From: Vicia villosa
Lineage: Eukaryota > Streptophyta > Magnoliopsida > Fabales > Fabaceae
DNA length: 64,000 bases
Assembly: GCF_029867415.1 (NCBI RefSeq)
Contig: NC_081184.1
Coordinates: 73,568,364 to 73,632,363, forward strand
Direction: 5' to 3'
Under the pieces are notes generated by a model. The model was given only the letters and a program-made list of their open reading frames with translations. It ran no database searches and was not told the DNA's origin. The position numbers and the translations under genes were made by a program. Of this stretch, positions 56,978 through 64,000 are shown piece by piece. The first letter of the stretch is position 1; each line of letters opens with the position of its first letter.

Positions 56978-58830
56978 TGTAACACCCCATGATTTCAATT
57001 TATTAATTTAATTTGGATTTAAATTAAATAATTGGAATTTTAGAATTTTAAATTGGATTTAATTGGAAAATGATGGAGTAAGAGCTATTGGGCTTATGGT
57101 GTGGTGTTAGTAAAAGAGGGGTGCTAATTAGTTAGGCCTTTTACTAAGTTGTGATATTTTATTTTATTTTATTTTTCATAAAATAAGGAAAAAAGGAACC
57201 ATTTTGGGGAGAAAGGAAGAACACGTGAAAAGAGCAAGAGAAGAGAAAGAGGCAAGAACGTGAAACCGGAAGGAGAGCATTCAAGAAATTCATCGAGGTA
57301 AGGGGGGACTCTTCCTTTTAGTATCTCTTATGTGGTCTTAGGTGATAGGTAGATTGATGTATGGTTTGGTTCAATTAGATATTGGGATTGTTAGGTTAGG
57401 GTGTTAGAATTGAATTGAATTGATGATAATTGTGTGAACTAATTGGTTAATAATGAGTTTGGATGATGTTTTATGGTGTATAATTGAATGTATGATGATT
57501 ATATGCCTGTATGTGATGTCTGGATTCGTTTTTGGGTGAAAAGGGAGTGAAATCGCAGGGTCTGTCGCAGACTTGGGGTTTGCTGAAATCGCAGGTCCGC
57601 TGAGCGGAGGGGGGGTCCGCTGAGCGGAGGTCCCAACGTAGTTCGCTCCTGTTTGACGTCGCTTGAGGTCCGCTGAGCGGGGGTCTGAAGGATTTCGCTA
57701 CTGCCTTGCTCCGCTGAGCGAACTTTGCTGTGTGTGAATTTTTCCAAACTTCAAAATAACGTATCTTTTGATCCGTGTATCATTTCTTAGTGCCGTTTTG
57801 GGCGTTGTGCAAGTAATTAAATGTTTTATATGATGAATGATGAATATTGGTATTAGCCGACTTTATTTCTTTAAAAACTCGAGTTAATTACTTGATGAGA
57901 ATTGAACATTGTGTGTATATGAGATAGGTGTGACAATGTGTTTGATGTGATGATGAATTGGTAGTGATTTGTTATTATGATTGTGACGGATGCATGATTA
58001 TTTGAATGATGTTGAAAACATGTACATACTTATTCGGTGATGTGGTGTTAAGATGAGTTGTTCATCGTGATTCGGTGTGTTTTAAGTATGTTATATGTGT
58101 TTCATTCATTCATATGCATTGATGTTGGATCCCGGTGATGTTTGGATCGTTGGTGGACATATTTCCCATTGTGTGGAAATTGTGTCGGTGGGCCGTATCT
58201 CGATGAGGCGTAGATCGGTTAGGTGGATTGATTCCACGGTTTATTGGTACCACATGCATAGTGTCAGTTGTGTCATATGCATTTTTGTCATAACATGATT
58301 GTATGGATTTCCGTGTTATGTGTTGTAGTCTATTATTGTGTGAATTAATGAATAATATATGTGAATCTGAATATGTATAATTGGGTGAACGGTATATTAT
58401 GATGCTTGTTGCTTATGAATTGCATAATATTTACTAATTGAGAATGAGACTCACCCTTACATGTTGTCGTTTTCAGATTGAGGAGTAGCGGCATTAGTGC
58501 TTGGTGAGGATGACTCGTAGAGTTTATCCGTTTATGTTGGGTCGTGTCGGTCATGCTCTGATCTGTAACACTGGGGAACGATAGTTATAGAGTTTTTTAT
58601 GAAATTATCCATTTTATTTGGTGTTGAATCATGATTCCATTTGGTTGTATTTGATGATGTTTAGTATTCCGCTGTGATAAACATGATTATGTTTTGGTGA
58701 ACCGTTTCCTAATGAAGCATGACTTTGACCTTAGTTGATTTAATTATTTTGAATAATTGTGGCACCCTTGTGCATATGTTTTTACTCTGATTAATTATTA
58801 AATTGCCGCGGGGTTTAGAAGGGTGTTACA
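56978..58830 (+). repeat. 3' LTR of G (1853 bp)
   Basis: Starts TGTAACACCCC and ends GGGTGTTACA. It is the same family as solo LTR B in opposite orientation. No second LTR is present. Confidence 0.9.
57590..57725. repeat. Near-palindromic CCGCTGAGCGG repeats in the G LTR
   Basis: Three copies of TCCGCTGAGCGG and a fourth, shorter TCCGCTGAGCGA, within 135 bp. CCGCT and AGCGG pair around a single G. They lie in an otherwise A/T-rich LTR, where B has AGGTCGACGCA repeats instead. Confidence 0.85.
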
Positions 58831-59391
58831 GATTTCACCTAAATAGATATTCTGGAGTCCGGGAGGTTGGTTATACATAGGGAAGGTTTTAAGCACCCTA
58901 CATATCCGCAGTACTCTACGAGAACCTTCTCTATGTCGGTGTGTTTGATGCTTTATTGGGAAAGTTTCTCCTTTGTGTTAGGAGAGAGAATTGAATTGAA
59001 AGACAAATGAACTGAGTGTTTTTGGTTTTTCATTAGCTCGCAAAGATTCTTTGTGGATCTCATGCCTACATATCCCTAATGGAAGTCAAAGCTTTTTGTA
59101 GTTTGGGGAACTAATTAGGGAAATAAATTGATTTTTTGGGTGCCTTGTTTGAACTCAAGGTTGAAATTTGAATTAAATCTCTGCTTGCAGAAAAGAGACA
59201 AGTTGTCATCTTGACGGAGAGATATTTCAATTGATTTACCACAAATATTTTGAAAGTGAGTGAAAATGAGGGTTCTTTAATGATAAGAGAGGGACCTTAC
59301 TTGTGTGTGTGCAAGTATGCCAGTAACATCTTATATGAAAGAACAATCATAATGAAAGGTTTACTTTATGATAAGAGAGGGACCTTACTTG
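58831..59391 (-). mobile_element. Ogre-like LTR fragment H
   Basis: Diverged piece of an Ogre LTR: GAGGTTGGTTATACATAGGG and following bases match D at about 3710-3740, and AGCTCGCAAAGATTCTTTG matches D near 3850. Orientation is as in D and A. It may be what remains of the 5' LTR of A, with G and a deletion between. A 27-bp direct duplication (TTATGATAAGAGAGGGACCT and on) occurs at about 59276 and 59365, at the edge of the F insertion. Confidence 0.7.
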
Positions 59392-60516
59392 TGAAGGATA
59401 GAAAAACACTTAGAAAGGGGGGGTTTGAATAAGTGTAACTTTAAAAACTCTTAAGATAAAAACAATGAACACAATATTTTTATCCTGGTTCATTGTTAAC
59501 GAAACTACTCCAGTCCACCCCCTTAGAGTGATTTACCTCCATAGAGGATTTAATCCACTAATTAATCTTGATTACAATGGTTATCCACTTAGAAACACTC
59601 TAAGTCTTCTAGAGTATACTGATCACACCTTGATCACTCTAGGAAATCGACACTTAGAAACTTCTAAGTCTTCTAGAGTCTACTGATCTCATTGCTCACT
59701 CTAGGAACCTTTTACAACTCAATTTAAAATAAATGTTTACAAGAGTATGAATTTGCTTCTTAAAAAGCTATATTCACAACTGTAATATTTCTCTTAAGTT
59801 CTAAGCTTAACACTCACTAAATATTACAAAGTATGTGAGGTTGAAGATGAAGTTCGCGTGTTTTGATTTCAACAGCGTTTCAGTATTTTTGTTTCTGATC
59901 AGAACTTCACTATATACAGGCGTTTGAGAAGATGACCGTTAGAATGCATTTAATGCGTTGCGTGACTGGACAGCTTTGCATTTAATGTTTTCACTATTTT
60001 ATCAACTACCTCGAGCCATGCTTTTCTCTGCTTTTATAGACTTTGCCTTTTGTAGCTTCTAACGTTCCTTTTGTCAGTCAGAGATTGGACTTCATAGCGT
60101 GTCATCTAGTACTAACTTCTGATCTCAGATTTTGTGAATACAACGTTTGAATAATCAGAATCAGAGTTACAGCTTGGTGCAGAGCATCTTCTTGTCTTCT
60201 GACTTTGAAGTGCTTTAGCGTGATACCACAAGAACTTCAGTGCTTCTGCTTCTGATCTCAAGTTCTTCTGATGCTTCATAGACCGTGTTCTGATTCTGCT
60301 TGACCATCTTTTGATGTCTTGCGAGAGCATGTTCTGATGTTGCAATCCAGAATCTTCTGAGTCAGTGCTTCTTAGCGCTGAATTGTGCATACTCCTTATA
60401 TATTTCCTGAAATGGAAAATGCAAAGGATTAGAGTACCACATTGTCTTATACAAAATTCATATACATTGTTATCATCAAAACAAGAGTATTGATCAGAAC
60501 AAATCTTGTTCTAACA
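59392..60516 (-). repeat. 3' LTR of F
   Basis: 1125 bp, ending TTCTAACA on the plus strand as in E. A TATATA core at 59911-59916 sits in the place of the E TATA box. Confidence 0.9.
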
Positions 60517-60680
60517 ATCTCCCCCTTTTTGATGATGACAAAAACATATATAATTGATATGAATTTGCAATCAGAATATCAGATGACAAAAGACAATTTC
60601 ACAGATATAGCATAAGCATATTATCAGAGTGTGTGAATATGTCTCCTCCTGAGATTAACAATCTCCCCCTGAAATAAATA
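60517..60680 (-). promoter_or_regulatory. Polypurine tract of F and upstream copies
   Basis: The minus strand reads AAAAAGGGGGAGAT next to the LTR, with GGGGGAGATT and a weaker copy near 60640-60670, and AAAAAGGGGGAGAA near 61345. Confidence 0.75.
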
Positions 60681-61528
60681 CTAGAAGAATTTAAAAATAA
60701 AAGACTTCCCTGAGTATGTTTCATTTCAGCAGAGACTTTCACTTTGCCTAGAACTTCAGAATATTCAGAGCTTCTGCTTCTTGCTTCCATAGGACAGCTT
60801 CAGAGCTTTGAATTTCTTCTTAGTTGTCATAGCATGCTTGATTGAATCAGAACATTCATGAATGTATCAGAGCATCAACAGAGCATCTTTACATCCTGAA
60901 ATGTTTTAGAACATACTAGACAAAAATATCAGAAAATGAATGTATCAGAGCATAACGTGAATGTATCAGAGCATTCTTGATAACTATCATGTATCAGAGC
61001 ATTCTTAATGAATAGCATTTATCAGAGAATATAAGATGAAGAAGATGTATCAGAGCGTATTCTCAACCGAGAACATTAGAGCATTCTACGAATGACTATC
61101 AGAACATTCTTCTTCCTTCTTCTGATCTTGAAGCTTCACAACACTAAGCTTGCTTCAATTTTTCAAGAGCATGCTTCTTTATAGAATTTCCTTTCCTCAT
61201 GTATTTGCTTCTCATGTTGAGCTTTTTCAGAATATCTTCAATCCTGCAAAAAATTCTCAAAGACATAGAACTTGCAAATAATGTTAGGAATGATGAGACT
61301 TAATCCCAGCAACTGATATAATAAATCAAATCAATTATCATGTTTCTCCCCCTTTTTGTCATAACATCAAAAAGCATTAAAAAGATTCAGATGATAAAAC
61401 AACATAAAGTGAAGAAGATAATATTTCATTGATTAACAAAATATACCAGAAGTACAAGAGGGATAGAAGCAGATGCAAGAAACAGATGCAAGAAGCAAGA
61501 AGACATCTAAGACTAAGACACACTACGA

Positions 61529-63865
61529 CTAGCCTAGCTTAGAAGCTATCTTTGCCAGAAGGTTTTGAATCTCAGCAGTGCTTTCTGTCTGCGTCTTCAT
61601 AAAAGATCTGAACTCATTGTGAATTTCCTCATGCTTGTCCAGACGAGAAGCAAGGTCAGCTTGATTATGTTGAAGAGCTTTCATGGTGTTCATCATAACA
61701 GAAGGTCCAGCAGAAGAAGCATCAAATCTATTGTCCAGAAGAGGAGTCTCAGCAGCAGCATCAACCATGAGAACATCAGCTTGATTTTCCTTAAGAGGAG
61801 ATTGCATATCAGGATGATTCTCTATAGCTTGTTTCTCAGCATCAGCTTCTGCCTCAGAAGCATCTTCAGCATAAACAGGAGAAGGGATTTCAGAGTCTGA
61901 ATTCTCTAGAGCCAGAAGAATTTCAGCCAAATTCTTTGGAGGTGTAGGAGCAGCAGGTTCTGATGGGTATTTAACTTCTGGATATACCATATTTGGTGCC
62001 TTAGCAGAGGGATTTTCCCTTAACAAGTTGAATAAGAACATAAAATCTCTAGTCAGAACTTGGAGTTGAGGCTTCCACACAACCATAGCAAGAGGATGCA
62101 CCTCTTCAAGCTCGTCAACAAATTCTTTATCTTCCAGAGATTTCCAACTCCTGATGGGGTGATAGTACTTACCATCATCTAACTCCAAAAAGTGGCTAGA
62201 AGATCCAGTACTTTCAGCCAAGCATCTCTTCTGGATGTTCAGAAAATCAGTCTGAATATCCTTCTTAAAGACTTTCCACAAGTTGCGAAGAACAACATGA
62301 TCCATCTTGGACTCATGAGCAGCTTTCAGAGTCTCCAGTCCAGTTCTGACCTTATACATCAACAAGTCATAGCAAGCATTAATAGAGGGTTCAGGAGGAT
62401 TGAAAGTGAAACAATAGTTAGGGTAAAGAAGACTATAGGGTTTTGATTCTCTAGAGAACAAAGCAGGAGCGGTAGAAGAGGTTAAGGAAGATGAAGAATC
62501 TGTGGTGAAAGTGGTTGAGAGAATATTTTCAGAAGGACGATGGGGAGAGATAGCATTTTGTGATTGAGGGTTTAGAACAGGTGTAGAAAGAAGTGGTTGT
62601 TTTTTGTTTGTGGTTATGGAAGAAGATGGAGAGACAGAAGGAGGAAGCTTTTTCTGAGGGGGACGGTCAGAAGAATGGTAAATTTTATGAATGAGCTTCT
62701 CAAGCTGTTCATCAGTTCTCTTAGGTTTGAGAGACTCTCTGGGTTTCTTCTGCTTCTTTGCTTGCTTAGAATCAAGGCCTTCTTTTGTGGCCTTTCTCTT
62801 TAGTTTCTTTTCTTTCTTCTTCTGTTCCTTCTTTCTTAACTCATCCAGAGATGGAAGAGTTCTTCCTCGAATCCAAGCAGGATCAACAGAAGTTTGAGCT
62901 TTAATGCATGACTTCAGATAGCGTTTAACAGATTTGTCTAGCTCCTCTTTGAACATGTGAGAGACTCTCACAACAGGAGTTCTTCTAGTCAGAATATCTG
63001 GAAACATTTTTGAAGGAGTGGTCACTTCTTCAATCAGCTGCATCCTTTTTAGAGTCTGAGCATTCAGAATAACCCCTTGGATAGCAGTCAAGTTTTTAGA
63101 TGGGCCAACTGTTCTCAGAACATCTATCAAGCCACTCTCAATCAGAATATCTGAAATCATCCTTCCAAGAGGAATAGTATTCTTCTTGAGTTTGGGATTC
63201 TTCTTACGTTCTTCATCTCTTGATTCTTCAATATTAGTATTCAGATGTTGAAAAAGAATGTGTGGTAGATTAACTCTCATGCCTTTTTCAATGCAGAATA
63301 ATATATACTTCTGATCCTGATTGACATAGGTAGCAGCGCTTGATGATTTTCTGTGATAGAGAGATCCCAGAATGATCTCAGCCCATACTCTGTAGGAAGG
63401 CTTCAAGGTAGTAGTGAAAGTAGAGGCGATACCAGAAGTAAACAACTCTCGATCAACTTTTTCCCAATCAGTTCTTCCATGAAGAGCACTAGTGATTCCA
63501 TCCAAACCATCAAGACCATACAGTTTCCTTATCAGTTTCTCAGTCACAACAACTTCATGCCCTAGCACGAAGGAGATGATGGCAGTTGAAGTAACCATTG
63601 CATGTGTCCAGAAATCCTTAACCAATGTAGGATAAACTGGTCCAATCAACCTTTCAAAGTAGTTTGACCATTCTTGTACCAGCATAGCAGTTTTGGTTTT
63701 GAAATCATGTGCCATAAGATTTTCAAAATCCACCATTGTTTCGCAGAGAACCTCCATTTCATTCAAAGGAATTGAACACGATTTCAAAGGGGTAAATGCA
63801 GATCGCTTTTGTTGAACTTGATGTTGTGATGATACCTTGCGTTGAACATTCAAAGATGAAGCCAT
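61529..63865 (-). CDS. Intact extra 3' ORF of Sirevirus-like element F, 778 residues
   Basis: Complete ORF from ATG 63865 (MASSLNVQRK) to the stop at 61529, placed between pol (outside the window) and the 3' LTR, where some Sireviruses have an env-like gene. Residues about 60-330 hold a domain with LVKDFWTHAMVTSTAIISF, VVTEKLIRKLYGLDG, YILFCIEKGMRVNLPHILF and IPLGRMISDILIESG. It resembles the Pfam putative plant transposon protein domain as I recall it. Residues about 345-390 are lysine-rich (KKEKKLKRKA), a likely nuclear signal, then comes a P/S/T-rich linker, a second conserved block (PYSLLYPNYCFTFNPPEPS, VVWKPQLQVLTRDFMFLF) and a C-terminal coiled coil. There is no signal peptide or membrane segment, so a membrane envelope role is unlikely. 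The function is unknown. Confidence 0.85.
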   Translation of the reverse strand: MASSLNVQRKVSSQHQVQQKRSAFTPLKSCSIPLNEMEVLCETMVDFENLMAHDFKTKTAMLVQEWSNYFERLIGPVYPTLVKDFWTHAMVTSTAIISFVLGHEVVVTEKLIRKLYGLDGLDGITSALHGRTDWEKVDRELFTSGIASTFTTTLKPSYRVWAEIILGSLYHRKSSSAATYVNQDQKYILFCIEKGMRVNLPHILFQHLNTNIEESRDEERKKNPKLKKNTIPLGRMISDILIESGLIDVLRTVGPSKNLTAIQGVILNAQTLKRMQLIEEVTTPSKMFPDILTRRTPVVRVSHMFKEELDKSVKRYLKSCIKAQTSVDPAWIRGRTLPSLDELRKKEQKKKEKKLKRKATKEGLDSKQAKKQKKPRESLKPKRTDEQLEKLIHKIYHSSDRPPQKKLPPSVSPSSSITTNKKQPLLSTPVLNPQSQNAISPHRPSENILSTTFTTDSSSSLTSSTAPALFSRESKPYSLLYPNYCFTFNPPEPSINACYDLLMYKVRTGLETLKAAHESKMDHVVLRNLWKVFKKDIQTDFLNIQKRCLAESTGSSSHFLELDDGKYYHPIRSWKSLEDKEFVDELEEVHPLAMVVWKPQLQVLTRDFMFLFNLLRENPSAKAPNMVYPEVKYPSEPAAPTPPKNLAEILLALENSDSEIPSPVYAEDASEAEADAEKQAIENHPDMQSPLKENQADVLMVDAAAETPLLDNRFDASSAGPSVMMNTMKALQHNQADLASRLDKHEEIHNEFRSFMKTQTESTAEIQNLLAKIASKLG

Positions 63866-63980
63866 GGAATCACACTGAGATTCAGGTTTAGTAACAAGGG
63901 TTTATGCAAAATGAGAGAGATGAACAAAAAGAGACAATAAATAGAGAGAATGTAAAGAGATGAAATGTTATGGAGATGAG

Positions 63981-63990
63981 TTTATATAGA
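63981..63990 (-). promoter_or_regulatory. TATA box upstream of the F extra ORF
   Basis: TCTATATAAA on the minus strand about 118 bp before ATG 63865, followed by a C/T-rich leader (CTCTTTACATTCTCTCTATT and similar). This is the layout of a plant core promoter and is inside the element, not in its LTR. Confidence 0.55.
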
Positions 63991-64000
63991 AGCGGATTTG

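Larger units (their letters stand above)
55848..58830 (+). mobile_element. Element G: 5'-truncated Tekay-like chromovirus with 3' LTR
   Basis: Plus-strand Ty3/gypsy fragment that begins abruptly inside integrase and runs through the integrase C-terminus, chromodomain, PPT and one LTR (56978-58830). gag, protease, RT and the 5' LTR are missing, and no TSD can be tested. Tekay assignment rests on the integrase-chromodomain end (REDRxVKQLRGK-type, LVKVxWxG-type, ATWELE-type) and the TGTAACACCCC LTR start. Confidence 0.85.
59392..64000 (-). mobile_element. Element F: Sirevirus-like copia element, 3' part, runs off the window
   Basis: Related to E: 3' LTR 59392-60516 preceded by the likely TSD ACTTG (59387-59391), PPT, 3' UTR, and the extra ORF with its upstream region. 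The pol genes and the 5' LTR lie beyond 64000. The LTR differs clearly from that of E by eye, so it is a separate subfamily or an older copy. Confidence 0.85.

Noticed and set aside
57499..57747. Minus-strand ORF in the G LTR
   Set aside because: It comes from the GC-rich CCGCTGAGCGG repeat cluster. No family and antisense to the element.
1..64000. Host protein-coding genes
   Set aside because: Every ORF over about 150 codons is explained by a retroelement gene or a repeat. Shorter ones show no domains.

Overview
This window is plant nuclear DNA made almost entirely of LTR retrotransposons. I found no host gene. The element set is two Ogre-type Ty3/gypsy elements (very long LTRs, tRNA-Arg primer site, an extra ORF1 upstream of gag, an intron between protease and reverse transcriptase), one small Ogre relative, Tekay-type chromovirus pieces and Sirevirus-type Ty1/copia elements. 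This points to a legume, most likely tribe Fabeae (Pisum, Vicia, Lathyrus, Lens). The organism is inferred from element families recalled from the literature; no search was run.

Layout: positions 1-50948 are a nest of insertions whose borders can be read to the base. (A) The oldest layer is an Ogre on the minus strand, with its RT exon at 1-1017, intron at 1018-1345, and protease, gag and ORF1 at 50949-55847. (B) A Tekay-like solo LTR (1528-50943, TSD TATGT) sits in A. (C) A non-autonomous Ogre relative (1770-49286, TSD AGTAT) sits in B. (D) A complete 22.5 kb Ogre (3533-26032, TSD CTCTT) sits in the 3' LTR of C. (E) A Sirevirus-like copia element (31737-41326, TSD AACCC) sits in the internal region of C. 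A, B, C, D and E all read on the minus strand.

On the right, A is cut off inside ORF1 at about 55847. It abuts a plus-strand, 5'-truncated Tekay-like element (G, 55848-58830: integrase, chromodomain, 3' LTR). Next come a scrap of Ogre-like LTR (H, 58831-59391) and a second Sirevirus-like element (F, 59392 to the window end) that carries an intact 778-residue extra ORF.

How the parts work together: D and A have the full Ogre gene order (ORF1, gag, protease, intron, RT, RNase H, second RNase H-like domain, integrase), but both are broken by stops and frameshifts. C has Ogre-type LTR ends, primer site and polypurine tract but encodes only a gag-like protein with a duplicated zinc-binding module, so it would have needed a helper. 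E lacks RT/RNase H yet has near-identical LTRs and a clean TSD, so it too probably moved in trans or decayed soon after insertion.

The most unusual signal is in untranslated DNA. D carries trains of short hairpins with a constant 6-nt loop and stems that change sequence while keeping base pairing, in each LTR and in the 3' UTR. Three larger two-part hairpins with the same behaviour lie just after its integrase stop. C and the Tekay-like LTRs carry their own arrays of small inverted repeats.
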